64,000 bases of DNA from JACVRW01 sp963821275 (GTDB taxonomy: Bacteria > Actinomycetota > Thermoleophilia > Solirubrobacterales > Thermoleophilaceae). The translations under genes were made by a program, and so were the position numbers. Location: assembly GCA_963821275.1 (NCBI GenBank), contig CAWGDF010000013.1, positions 306,472-370,471 of the forward strand, read 5' to 3'. Below, piece by piece: positions 1-8,895 of the stretch (position 1 is its first letter; each line of letters opens with the position of its first letter). The notes beneath the pieces were generated by a model that saw only the letters and a list, made by a program, of their open reading frames with translations, had not been told where the DNA came from and did no database searches.

Positions 1-90
1 CTGGCCGATCGGGTGGACTACGCGATCGACGCCCACGACGTGACGCTGCGCGGCGAGTGCCCCAGCTGCCGCGCCACCTCATCGGTCTAA
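1..90 (+). CDS. Fur-family metalloregulator, C-terminal end only
   Basis: Frame 1 is open from the window edge to TAA at 88-90 and encodes 29 residues. It includes DYAIDAHDVTLRGECPSC, the usual C-terminal tail of Fur/Zur/PerR regulators with a CxxC structural zinc motif. The DNA-binding domain lies outside the window, so the metal specificity cannot be read. A Fur/Zur-like box at 3548-3560 and a ZnuA-like gene 2.5 kb away make a zinc or iron regulator plausible; that is inference. Confidence 0.75.
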   Translation: MADRVDYAIDAHDVTLRGECPSCRATSSV

Positions 91-101
91 ACCGTAGGGA
101 A

Positions 102-111
102 ACCCGCGGGT
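102..111. repeat. Short perfect palindrome after the Fur-family gene
   Basis: ACCCGCGGGT is a 10-bp perfect palindrome 12 bases after the fur stop, inside GGGAA...TCCCC context. It could form a small terminator-like hairpin, but no T-run follows. The rest of the 91-223 gap shows nothing else I can name. Confidence 0.3.
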
Positions 112-223
112 CCCCGCCTTGTGCGGTGTCGGGGGCATGCGGAGGACTTGCTTCATGCCGAACACAACCGCATACTGTGGCGCAAGGTTCGCTCTCCTCG
201 TCTCGGGGCGTTAGGAGGTTCCG

Positions 224-2624
224 ATGACCGGCGCTGCTCTACAAACTCGGCCGTGCGTGCGCCCGCTGGCGCTTCGTGGTGCTGGGGCTCTGGGTCGTTC
301 TCGTGGTGGCGCTGGTGATCGTCGCCGGTCAGGCCGGGTCACAGACCACCAACAACGTGACCCTGCCGGGCACCGGCAGCCAGAGCGCCACCGACCTCCT
401 GAGCGGTCGCTTCCCGAGCCAGGCCTACGGAACGAACCCGCTCGTGGTGGCCACCGAGAGCGGCAAGCTGACCGACTCGAAGTACTCGAAGGCCATCAAG
501 TCGTCGGTGAGCGCCCTGAAGAAGACGCCGCACGTGACCGCGGCCGTGAGCCCCCTGAGCGACGCCGGGAAGAACGCGCTCAGCAAGGACAAGCAGATCG
601 GCTACATCTCGGTCGCGCTCGACGTCGGCCAGGGGAGCATCACCGTGGACGAGGGCAACGCGGTGCTCGACGCCGCCGATCCCGCGAAGAAGGCGGGCCT
701 GCAGGTGGCCATCGGCGGCTACGTCGGCCAGGAGCTCTCCAAGCCGGACACCGGGGCCAGCGACAAGATCGGCATTGCGGCCGCGATGGTGATCCTGCTG
801 CTCGTGTTCGGCTCCGCCGTGGCGATGGGGCTGCCGATCCTCACCGCCGTCCTCGGCCTGTTGTGCGGCCTGAGCGTCGTGACGCTTCTCAGCCACATCG
901 CCGACATCCCGACGACCGCGCCCACGCTGGCGACCATGATCGGGCTCGCGGTCGGGATCGACTACTCGCTGTTCATCGTGACCAAGCACCGCGCACAGGT
1001 TGCCGCGGGCATGGAGGTGCACGAGTCGATCGGGCGCGCGCTCGCGACTGCGGGCGGCGCGGTCCTGTTCGCGGGCGGCACCGTCGCGATCTCCCTGCTG
1101 GCGCTCGCCGTCGCCGGGATCCCGCTGGTCACGACCCTGGGCTACACGTCGGCGATCGCGGTGGCCTTCGCCATCCTTGGCGCGCTCACCCTGCTGCCGG
1201 CCATGTTCGCGCTGCTCGGAACGCACGTCTCGGCGCTCACGTTGCCGTTCCGCAAGGCTCGCGCCGACGAGGTGCAGTCCCCACTGTGGACGAGGCTGGC
1301 CACGGGGATCGCCAATCACCGCTGGCCGGTGATCGTCGCCGTGCTGGCGATCCTGCTCGCGCTCTCCATACCCACGTTGTCGATGCACCTGGGCCAGGAG
1401 GACGTGGGGGCAGAGCCGACCGACACGACCGCTCGCCAGGCCTACGACCTGATCGGGAAGGGCTTCGGCGAGGGCACCAACGGGCCGTTCCTGATCTCCA
1501 CCCAGCTCAGCAAGCCCGCGAAGCCGAACCAGAAGAACCTCAACACGATCTCTCAGAACGAGAAGCAGCTACAGCAGCAACAGCAGCAGATCGAGCAGCA
1601 GGCTGAGCTTGAGGGCGCGACCCAGCAGCAGGCACAGCAGGAGGCAAAGCAGCAGACGCAGAAGCAGTCCAACCAGCTCGCCCAGAAGAAGAAGAAGGCC
1701 GAGCAGCCCGCGACCGACCCACGCCTCCAGACCCTGCGCAAGGACCTCCAGAAGACCAAGGGCGTCGATTCCGTGACGCAGCCGCTGGTCAACAAGAAGG
1801 GAACCGCGGCCGTCTACACGCTCATTGCCACGACCGCGCCGTCCGACCTCGCCACCGAGGACCTGGTCTCGCGCCTGAGGGACACCACCATCCCGGAGGC
1901 GACTAAGGGTCAGGACATGACGGCCTTCGTGGGTGGCACCACAGCCGCGTATGTGGACCTCGCCGAGAAGATCACCAGCAAGCTCCCGCTGGTCATCCTG
2001 GTGGTCGCGGCGCTCAGCTTCCTGGTGCTGCTGGTGGGATTCCGCTCGCTCGTGATCCCCGCTCAGGCAGCCGTGATGAACCTCGTCTCGGTCGGAGCGG
2101 CCTACGGCGTGCTCACGCTTGTCTTCCAGGAGGGGTTTGCCTCGAGCCTGATCGGACTCGACGGCGCGATCCCGGTCGTGAGCTTCGTGCCGTTGATCAT
2201 GTTCGCGATCTTGTTCGGCCTCTCGACCGACTATCAGGTCTTCCTGCTGACCCAGATCCAGGAGCACTTCAAGGAGGGCAAGGGCGCCCGCGCGACGGTG
2301 ATCGAGGGACTCGGCTACTCGGGGCGGATCATCGGTGCGGCGGCGCTCGTCATGTTCAGCGTGTTCGGCAGCTTCGTCCTGAACGGCGACCCGACGATCA
2401 AGCAGTTCGGCCTCGGCCTGGCCACGGCGGTCGCGATCGACGCGATCGTGGTTTGTCTCTTCGTGCCCGCGTTGATCACGGTCGCCGGCAGGAGGACGAT
2501 CTGGCTGCCCCGCTGGCTCGACCGGGTTCTGCCGCACTTCAGCATCGAGGGCGAGGACTACTTCGCCCGTCGCGACGCCGACGGTCGCCCGGGCGCGGAG
2601 GCCGCGCCGCCCGTCAAGGCCTGA
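224..2624 (+). CDS. MMPL-family RND-type membrane transporter
   Basis: About 799 residues after repair. MmpL/SCO6666-like proteins export lipids or drugs using the proton gradient. There is one N-terminal membrane segment (LGLWVVLVVALVIVAG), a periplasmic domain, then two groups of membrane helices (near residues 180-350 and 590-770). A Gly-Leu-Asp-Tyr motif occurs in each half (AVGIDYSLF; LFGLSTDYQVF). An unusual Gln/Lys-rich stretch lies in the second outer domain (1560-1705). The main frame is open only from about 228, but ATG 224 has an ideal AGGAGG at 213-218. Deleting one base near 233 joins them to give MTGLLYKLGRACARWR, the family's usual N-terminus. The 3' end overlaps the convergent lipoprotein gene by 11 bases. 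Confidence 0.85.
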
Positions 2625-3530
2625 CCGCGCAGCGCGCGCGGCCGCCGCTCATCCCGTCGACGAGCGAGCGCGCGTTCGCCGCCAGCGCGCCGAGGTAGGT
2701 GCCCGCCTCAGTCCCCTCGGGCCCGAGTGAGTCGGCGTACAGCGGCCTGCCCAGCGCCGTGTCGGCCTCGCGCGCGATCGCCTCCTCGAGCTTCGCGCTC
2801 AGGGCGCCCTCGGGGAAGATCGCCTCCACGCCCTCGGCCCGGATCTGCTCCACCAGGCGCTCCACGTCCCCGGCCGAGGCCTGGGCCTGGGTCGAGAGCG
2901 AGGGGATCACCGCGCCCACCACCTCGATGCCGAAGCGGTCGGCAAAGTACGCGAGCGAGTCGTGGGTGGTCACGATCCTGCGCTTCTCGGGCGGGACGCG
3001 CTCGACACAGGCGGCGATCTCGGCGTCGAGCCTGCGCAGCCGTTCGAGGTAGCGCTCGGCGTTGCGCCGGTAGGCGGCGGCGCCCTCGGGGTCGGCCTCG
3101 GCCAGGGCGGCCTCGATCGCCCGCACGGCCATGATCCCGTTGCGCGGGTCCTGCCACCAGTGGGGGTCGCCCGCGCGCGTGTGCACGGAATCCATCAGCG
3201 TCGCGGTCTGCGCCTCGCTCCCGGCGTTGTCGAGCACGTCGTCCAGCCACTCGTCCACGTCGCCGCCGGAGCGGAAGACCAGCGCGGCGTCGGCGAGGGC
3301 GGCCGCGTCGCTCGGACGGGGCTCGTAATCGTGCGGGTCGGCGCGTGCCGGCACGATCGTCTCCACCTCCACCCGCCGGCCTCCCACATTGCGCACCAGG
3401 TCGGCCACCTGGGGCGTGGTGGCGACTGCGGTCAGCTCAGCGCCGCCGCCCGACGAGCCGCCGTCGCCGCAGGCGGCAAGCGACACGCCGGCTGGCGAGC
3501 ATTGCGGCGACAAGGAGCGGTGCGGCGCAT
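2614..3530 (-). CDS. Metal ABC transporter substrate-binding lipoprotein, ZnuA/TroA-like
   Basis: About 304 residues. The mature part is a clear cluster A-I solute-binding protein: an N-terminal metal His region (PHDYEPRPSDA), HWWQDPRN, a helical backbone, and THDSLAYFADRFG. These proteins capture Zn or Mn outside the membrane. The lipobox SLAAC is followed by a Gly/Ser linker. The open frame starts only at a TTG (3513). Removing two single bases in the signal region restores ATG 3530 and a normal lipoprotein signal (MRRTALVAAMLAAG). No permease or ATPase gene sits beside it, so its partners are outside the window or unlinked. A Fur/Zur-like box lies 18 bases upstream. Confidence 0.85.
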
Positions 3531-3547
3531 CGCGTCTCGACCTTACT

Positions 3548-3560
3548 GAGAATGATTCTC
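3548..3560. promoter_or_regulatory. Fur/Zur-type box between divergent genes
   Basis: GAGAATGATTCTC consists of 6-bp perfect inverted arms (GAGAAT/ATTCTC) around one G. It resembles the core of Fur and Zur boxes and lies between the ZnuA-like gene (minus) and the TauE-type permease (plus). A Fur-family gene ends at the window start. The binding protein is inferred from similarity only. Confidence 0.6.
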
Positions 3561-3591
3561 GCTTGAGGTTCTGCGCCAGACTGCCGCGGCC

Positions 3592-4347
3592 GTGGACCCG
3601 CTTGAGCTCGTCGCCCTATGCCTCTGGTGCTTCGCGGTTGCGTTGGCCGGCGGCCTGGTCGGGTTGGTGCTGGGCAACATCCGGCTGCCGGCGGTGCTCC
3701 TCGTGGCGAGCTCGCCGGCGCAGGGCGCGGGGGCGAACATCGGCATCTCGGGCGTGGCGGCGCTCGCGGCCGTTCTGGCGCACCTCCGCGCCGGCCGGAT
3801 CAACTGGCGCCTGTTCGCCTGGATGGCGCCGCCCTCGATGGCCGGGGCGGTCGTCGGCGGCTGGCTGTCGGGCCTGCTTCCCGACGATGCCCTGCTGGCC
3901 GCGATCGGCGCCGCGCTCCTCTACTTCGGCGTCGATCTGGTGCGTCCGCGGCGGGAGCGGCCCTCGCCCGCACGGGATCCGGCCGACCTGGACATCCGGG
4001 CCGCCGTGACGGCGGGCGCGCTCATCGGCCTGCTGGGCGGGTTCATCGGCCTGATACTTGGCTCGCTGCGGATGCCGGCGCTGCTGCGCTACGTGGGTGA
4101 GGCGCCGGCGCGGGCGGTGGGCACCAACCTGGCGGTCGGCGTGTGCGTGGGTCTGGCCGGGGTCATCGGCCACACCCCCGGGGGCGTCGACTGGGACCTG
4201 CTCGCGCTCGGCTCCGCCGCCTCGGTTCCCGGGGCACTGATCGGAGCTCAGCTGACGGGCCGGCTCAGCGAACAGGCGCTTCTGCGCGCGATCGGCGCAG
4301 TGCTGCTCGCCTCAGGCGCGACCATGGTCGTTCAGGCACTTGTCTGA
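3592..4347 (+). CDS. TSUP (TauE/SafE) family anion permease
   Basis: 251 residues with about eight hydrophobic segments in two repeats. Each repeat carries the family's glycine-rich start (ALAGGLVGLVLGNIRLPAVL; LLGGFIGLILGSLRMPALL). TSUP proteins move sulfite, sulfoacetate or other small anions, or act in metal homeostasis. GTG 3592 is the only start that gives the complete first helix. It diverges from the ZnuA-like gene across the Fur-like box and is followed after 208 bases by a persulfide dioxygenase/rhodanese gene, a pairing that favours sulfite export. Confidence 0.85.
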   Translation: MDPLELVALCLWCFAVALAGGLVGLVLGNIRLPAVLLVASSPAQGAGANIGISGVAALAAVLAHLRAGRINWRLFAWMAPPSMAGAVVGGWLSGLLPDDALLAAIGAALLYFGVDLVRPRRERPSPARDPADLDIRAAVTAGALIGLLGGFIGLILGSLRMPALLRYVGEAPARAVGTNLAVGVCVGLAGVIGHTPGGVDWDLLALGSAASVPGALIGAQLTGRLSEQALLRAIGAVLLASGATMVVQALV

Positions 4348-4459
4348 GCGGCTGGGACACGCGCCACTCGGACAACGACAGCTCGGGCGGAACGTCGCAT
4401 TCGACGTCCGACAACGCCTGATCGTGCAGGCATTCGCGCACGGTCCGGTCGTCGACCAT
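4265..4459 (-). CDS. Possible small protein, unknown function
   Basis: 64 residues from ATG 4459, which has GGAGG 11 bases upstream. The first half (MVDDRTVRECLHDQALSDV...) has protein-like composition and two cysteines. The last third is Arg-rich and antisense to the end of the TSUP gene, so the true stop may be earlier or shifted. I do not recognise a family. The rest of the 4348-4555 gap shows nothing else. Confidence 0.35.
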   Translation of the reverse strand: MVDDRTVRECLHDQALSDVECDVPPELSLSEWRVSQPLRQVPERPWSRLRRAALRRSRAEAPVR

Positions 4460-4555
4460 CCCCCTCGGCACCTCCGTCGTGGTTCCCCGTCTACGGCAGT
4501 TCGCTTCTTACCCGGCGCCGTCGATAGCTAATCGCCCTGGCATGATCAGGACGCG

Positions 4556-5929
4556 GTGATCTTCCGGCAGATCACACACGATGACCTCGGCTGCGCCTCG
4601 TACTTCATCGGCGACCTCGACGCGGGCGTAGCGGCGGTCGTGGACCCTCGCTTCGAGATCGACGAGTACCTGGAGCTGGCCCGCTACCTGGGCGTCAATA
4701 TCGACCACGTGCTGGAGACGCACAATCACGCCGATCACGTCTCGGGCCACGGCCGGCTCGCCGCGGCCACCGGCGCGACCATCCACATCCACCGGCTGGC
4801 GGAGCCGGCCTACGAGCACGAGCCGTTCGACGACGGCTTCGAGCTGGGCCTGGGCGCGCTGCGGGTGCGCGCCCTGCACACGCCGGGGCACCGGCCCGAG
4901 CACACCGCGTTCGCGCTCATCGACACCGCGCGCGGCGAAGAACCCTGGGCCGTCCTTACGGGGGACAGCCTGTTCGTGGGCGACGTGGCCCGGCCCGACC
5001 TGGCCGTCGACCGCGAGGAGGGCGCGCGGGGCGTCTTCCGCAGCCTGCACGAGCGGCTCCTGTCCCTGCCGCCGGACACCGAGGTGTGGCCCGGCCACCT
5101 CGGGGGTTCCCTGTGCGGCGGGCCGGGCATGGACCTCAAGATCTCCTCGACGGTGGGCTTCGAGCGGCGCCACAACCCGCTCCTGGAGGAGCCCGGCGAG
5201 GACGCGTTCGTGGAGCGGACGCTCGCGAGCCTCGGCCCTCAGCCGCCGAACTTCCAGGCGGTCGTGGACCTCAACCGCGGCCCGCTGCTCACCGCAGGGG
5301 TGGAGCTGATGCCCCTCACCCCGCGCCAGGTGGACCTGCGCCAGGCCGAGGGCGCCCTGTTGGTCGACGTCCGCACCGACCTCCAGTTCGACGAGGCGCA
5401 CATCCCGGGCGCGGTCTCGATCACGATGCTGCGGCAGGGCTTCGGCACCAAGCTCTCCTGGGTGGCCGACCGCGAGCAGGAGATCGTGCTGATCGGGCGC
5501 GACGACGAGGACGCTCGCGTGGCCGGGCAGCTGTCCACCGCGGTCGGGATCCGCAAGCTCGGCGGCTTCCTGGCCGGGGGGATGACCAGCTGGCGCGCCG
5601 AGCGCCGCGAGGTCGACCGGATCGAGCGGATGACCGTCGAGGAAATGGCCGAGCACGGCGACGGCCTTCAGATCGTGGACGTCCGCGAGCGCTCGGAGTG
5701 GAACGAGGGGCACATCCCCGGCTCGCTGCACGCGCCCTACCACGACATACACGCCCTGCCCGACGCGCTCGACCCGGACCGCCCGGTCGCTGCCGTGTGT
5801 GCGTCAGGCCAGCGCAGCGCTACGGCGGCCAGCCTGCTCGCGCGCTACGGCGCGCGCGAGGTGATCCACGTCGTGGATGGCGGCGTGCCGCTCTGGGGGC
5901 GCCTGGGGCACCCCGTAGAGCGCGGCTAG
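4556..5929 (+). CDS. MBL-fold persulfide dioxygenase-like hydrolase fused to two rhodanese domains
   Basis: 457 residues. Residues 1-230 are a metallo-beta-lactamase fold of the ETHE1/persulfide dioxygenase group, with the metal motif THNHADHVSG (about 55-64), a downstream HTPGH, and TGDSLFVGDVARPDL. Two rhodanese domains follow (about 255-350 and 360-455). The second ends with a CASGQRS loop carrying the catalytic Cys. The first has GRDDEDARV at the loop position and appears to lack Cys, so it is probably inactive. The protein is expected to oxidise persulfide sulfur to sulfite in the cytoplasm, which fits the TSUP permease next door. GTG 4556 gives the canonical MIFRQI start. Confidence 0.9.
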   Translation: MIFRQITHDDLGCASYFIGDLDAGVAAVVDPRFEIDEYLELARYLGVNIDHVLETHNHADHVSGHGRLAAATGATIHIHRLAEPAYEHEPFDDGFELGLGALRVRALHTPGHRPEHTAFALIDTARGEEPWAVLTGDSLFVGDVARPDLAVDREEGARGVFRSLHERLLSLPPDTEVWPGHLGGSLCGGPGMDLKISSTVGFERRHNPLLEEPGEDAFVERTLASLGPQPPNFQAVVDLNRGPLLTAGVELMPLTPRQVDLRQAEGALLVDVRTDLQFDEAHIPGAVSITMLRQGFGTKLSWVADREQEIVLIGRDDEDARVAGQLSTAVGIRKLGGFLAGGMTSWRAERREVDRIERMTVEEMAEHGDGLQIVDVRERSEWNEGHIPGSLHAPYHDIHALPDALDPDRPVAAVCASGQRSATAASLLARYGAREVIHVVDGGVPLWGRLGHPVERG

Positions 5930-6096
5930 CTGTCGCTGGCCTCGTAGGCCCGCTCGGCCACCAGCTCGCCGACCTGGTCGTCCGTGAGCTTCATGTCCGG
6001 ATGCTCTTGGTCGAAGTGCTCGCGCGTGGCCTTGTGCAGGTCGTCGTCGTTCGCCGCCTGAAGCGTGCGGCCGCAGTCGCAGTCGATGACCCTCAT
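5926..6096 (-). CDS. DUF1059-like small protein
   Basis: 56 residues starting MRVIDCDCGRTLQAAND, with a CxC pair near the N-terminus and HFDQEHPDMKLTDDQV after it, as in the short DUF1059 proteins of actinobacteria. Function is unknown; the Cys pair and conserved His suggest metal binding. It is convergent with the dioxygenase gene and shares 4 bases with it. Confidence 0.75.
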   Translation of the reverse strand: MRVIDCDCGRTLQAANDDDLHKATREHFDQEHPDMKLTDDQVGELVAERAYEASDS

Positions 6097-6265
6097 GCGA
6101 CCAATCTACCCGGGTCGGTGCGGACTTCACAGCCGCTTCACGCCGTCTTCATGGCCCGGTGACAACCGCGCCGCACGGCGGTCGTAGCGTTCGAGTCACG
6201 GAGTAGGTCCCCCGCGGGACGCCCTCCCTGGACGAAGCCCAGACGACTACGCCCGAGGAGCCACC

Positions 6266-7720
6266 GTGCTGCGACTTACCGACCCACGCCACCTGCTTCC
6301 CGGCGCTGCCGCCTTCGGCGCTGCGCTGCTGGCGGCCCTGCTCGGGCTCAACGCCGGCGCCGACGAGCCGTCCGACCCGCCGCAGGCCGGCCTGGTGGAG
6401 CTCCAGCTGCTCGGGGTGAACGACTTCCACGGGCATCTGGAGCCGCCGGCGCCGGACGTCGGCGGCGCAGCCTGGCTCTCGGCTCACCTGGCCCGGGCCG
6501 GCCGCTCTCATCCGGGCCGGACCATCACCGTGCACGCCGGCGACATGGTCGGCGCCTCCCCTCTCGTCTCGAGCCATTTCAACGACGAGCCCACGATCGA
6601 GGCCACCAACCGCATGGGCTTCGACGTGGGCACCGTCGGGAACCACGAGTTCGACGAGGGCGGCGCCGAGCTGCTGCGGCTGCTGCGCGGCGCCCGCTAC
6701 CCGTACGTCGCGGCCAACACGATCGAGCGGGAAAGCGGCCGGCCGCTCCTTCCGCCCTTTCGGATCGTGCAGCGCGCGGGCGTCCGCGTGGGCTTCATCG
6801 GGGTGACCACCGAGGAGACGCCGCGCTGGCTGCTCCCCGAGCACCGGCGTCCGTACCGGTTCGCCGACATCTCCGACACGGTCAACCGCTGGTCGGCCGA
6901 GCTGCGCCGCCGCGGTGTGGAGGCGATCGTCGTGCTCGCGCATTCCGGCGCCTTTCAGACGGGCGCCGGCGCGACCGGCGAGATCGTGGACGAGACCGCC
7001 GAGATGGACGACTCGGTGGACGTGGTGGTGGCGGGCCACACCCACTCGAAGCTGAACCTCACGGTGGGAGGCAAGCTGGTGGTCGAGTCGGAGTCGTATG
7101 GAATCGGCTTCGAGCGGGTGGCGATCACGGTGGACCGGGCCAACGGCGACATCGTGGCCAAGTCGGCGCTGCTGGCCTCGACCCGCCATCGCGGCATCGC
7201 TCCCGACCCGGACCTGGCGCGCTACGTGGCCGCCCACGCGGCCCGCGTGGCGCCGCTCGGCGAGCGGGTGGTGGGAAGGCTCGCCCACGCCGTGGACGCC
7301 GACGGCCTGGGCCTGATGGCGGCCGAGGCCCAGCGGGCCTTCGCCCGGGCGGACGTGGCCTTCGTCAACCCCGGCAACACCCGCCGCCCCGGGCTGGAAG
7401 CCGGGCCGCTGACCTACGCGGAGCTGTTCGGCGTTCACGCCTACGAGCACCCCGTCATGCGCCTGCGGATGCGGGGGCGCGACGTTCTCGCCGTCATGCG
7501 CCAGCGCGGCGGCGTGAAGCTTCACACGAGCGGTCTGGAGGAGGTCGAGCCGGGCGGGATCTACGCGGTCGCGGTGAACGGCGTCCTCGCGGGCAGCGAG
7601 CGCTTCGGGGCCTTCGGCCGCGCACTGCGGCGCGAGGTCGTGGGCACCGACCTCGAGGCGCTCGTCGCCTGGGTCACTGGTCCCGCTCCAGCGTCTGCAG
7701 CGCCAGCGCAGGGAAGATGA
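6266..7720 (+). CDS. Bifunctional metallophosphatase / 5'-nucleotidase (UshA-like)
   Basis: 484 residues. An N-terminal signal or anchor segment (AAAFGAALLAALLGLNAGA) is followed by a calcineurin-like phosphatase domain with all five motifs: GVNDFHGHLE, HAGDMVG, GNHEFDEG, LAHSG and AGHTHS. The C-terminal 5'-nucleotidase substrate domain follows (about 340-470). It should hydrolyse extracellular nucleotides or sugar nucleotides outside the membrane. GAGGAG six bases before GTG 6266 supports the start. Its end overlaps the convergent antiporter gene by 47 bases. Confidence 0.9.
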   Translation: MLRLTDPRHLLPGAAAFGAALLAALLGLNAGADEPSDPPQAGLVELQLLGVNDFHGHLEPPAPDVGGAAWLSAHLARAGRSHPGRTITVHAGDMVGASPLVSSHFNDEPTIEATNRMGFDVGTVGNHEFDEGGAELLRLLRGARYPYVAANTIERESGRPLLPPFRIVQRAGVRVGFIGVTTEETPRWLLPEHRRPYRFADISDTVNRWSAELRRRGVEAIVVLAHSGAFQTGAGATGEIVDETAEMDDSVDVVVAGHTHSKLNLTVGGKLVVESESYGIGFERVAITVDRANGDIVAKSALLASTRHRGIAPDPDLARYVAAHAARVAPLGERVVGRLAHAVDADGLGLMAAEAQRAFARADVAFVNPGNTRRPGLEAGPLTYAELFGVHAYEHPVMRLRMRGRDVLAVMRQRGGVKLHTSGLEEVEPGGIYAVAVNGVLAGSERFGAFGRALRREVVGTDLEALVAWVTGPAPASAAPAQGR

Positions 7721-8819
7721 GCACCGAGATCACGCCGCCCGCCACGAGCCCGGCGGCCGTGGCCTCTTCGATCTCACCCAGCCGGACGCCGATCTGGGTT
7801 GCGGCCACGATGAACGACAGCGACGTGGCCTGGAGCAGGCCGGCCGCGAGCGTCGCGCGGCGGTCGAGGAAGCGCCGGTACAGCAGCGCAGGCAGCGCCC
7901 GCACGAGCAGCAGCGCGGCCACCGTGGCGGGCACGAGCAGGGCGGCGTCGAACGACGAGAACAGCGAATCCAGGTTGAGCGCGGCGCCGCTGGTCACGAA
8001 GAAGACCGGGATGAACACCCCGAAGCCCACGCCCTCGAGCTTCGGCTGCAGACCGGAGCTCGCCACGGCGTTGTTGCGGTCGAGAAGACTCACCATCGCT
8101 CCGGCCATGAACGCGCCGAGCACCACCTCGAGACCGAACTCCTGGGCCATCAGCACGAGCCCGGCCAGGAGCAGGAAGGAGATCCTGACGCCTATCTGCG
8201 CGCTCGTTTCGTGCAGCCGTTGCACCGCCTCGGTCAGGCGCCGCGAGCCGCGGGCGCCGGCCAGCACCAGGCTGATCAGCGCGACCAGCGCGCCGAAGAG
8301 CAGCAGCAGGACGGTCGTGCTCTCCACGCTCGATCCCCGCTGCGAGAAGAAGAGCGAGAGCAGGATCACGGTGCCGAAGTCGGCCATCGACGCGGAGGCT
8401 ATGACCAGCTGGCCGAAGCGACCCTCGGTCCGGCGGGCGTCCTTCAGCACGGCCACGACGATCCCGAACGAGGTCGCGGCCAGCACGATGGCCACCAGCG
8501 CGGGCGCCTCCACCAGCTCGACCGCCTCGAATCCCAGCGCCACGGTGGCGGCCAGCGCCAGCGATGCCAGGAAGGCGAGGCCGATCAGCCCGAGGTGGCG
8601 CTCGTACGGGGCGTCGAACGCGATCTCCAGGCCGGCGAGGAAGAACAGGAAGACCAGCCCGATGTCGGCGAACACCTCCAGCGGCGCGCTGATCTGCACC
8701 AGGTCGAGCACCTGCGGGCCGATCAGCACGCCGGCCAGGATCTCGGTCACGATCGACGGGACGCGCGGCAGCGGCGAGAGATCCAGGACCAGCGGCGCGA
8801 GCGTGGCCGCCGCGATCAC
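7674..8819 (-). CDS. CPA2-type cation:proton antiporter (Kef/NapA-like)
   Basis: 381 residues, about 12 membrane helices, without the C-terminal TrkA-N domain of KefB/C. FLFFLAGLEIAFDAPYE and LEVVLGAFMAGAMVSLLDRN are the family's core helices. It probably exchanges Na+ or K+ for H+. GTG 8819 is the first normal start, but the frame runs upstream through VPDLDYTDLVIV, which looks like protein. A -10 box TAGGCT (8864-8859) ends six bases before codon GTT at 8852. The true start may be that codon, as a leaderless GTG misread here or a genuine non-standard start. Confidence 0.88.
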   Translation of the reverse strand: MIAAATLAPLVLDLSPLPRVPSIVTEILAGVLIGPQVLDLVQISAPLEVFADIGLVFLFFLAGLEIAFDAPYERHLGLIGLAFLASLALAATVALGFEAVELVEAPALVAIVLAATSFGIVVAVLKDARRTEGRFGQLVIASASMADFGTVILLSLFFSQRGSSVESTTVLLLLFGALVALISLVLAGARGSRRLTEAVQRLHETSAQIGVRISFLLLAGLVLMAQEFGLEVVLGAFMAGAMVSLLDRNNAVASSGLQPKLEGVGFGVFIPVFFVTSGAALNLDSLFSSFDAALLVPATVAALLLVRALPALLYRRFLDRRATLAAGLLQATSLSFIVAATQIGVRLGEIEEATAAGLVAGGVISVLIFPALALQTLERDQ

Positions 8820-8858
8820 GATGACTAGATCGGTGTAGTCGAGGTCCGGAACCGCGCC

Positions 8859-8887
8859 AGCCTACCCACCGGGTGGGCGGCTACGAT
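8859..8887. promoter_or_regulatory. Back-to-back leaderless promoters around a palindrome
   Basis: On the minus strand TAGGCT (8864-8859) faces the antiporter gene. On the plus strand TACGAT (8882-8887) ends eight bases before the GTG of the membrane gene at 8896. Between them lies CCCACC-G-GGTGGG (8865-8877), a perfect inverted repeat that would cover both upstream promoter regions, so one regulator could control both genes. Confidence 0.45.
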
Positions 8888-8895
8888 CGCCCTCG

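Noticed and set aside
339..1388. Long minus-strand frames opposite many genes (for example 339-1388, 4508-5752, 27793-29613, 55174-57192)
   Set aside because: These are the usual antisense shadows in GC-rich DNA; their products are His/Arg/Gln/Asp-rich with no domain.
224..1606. A 460-residue frame from ATG 224 with a perfect ribosome site
   Set aside because: After the first few codons its product is Arg/Gly/Asp-rich and lies over the MMPL gene in another frame. Only its start codon and ribosome site are real, belonging to the MMPL gene.
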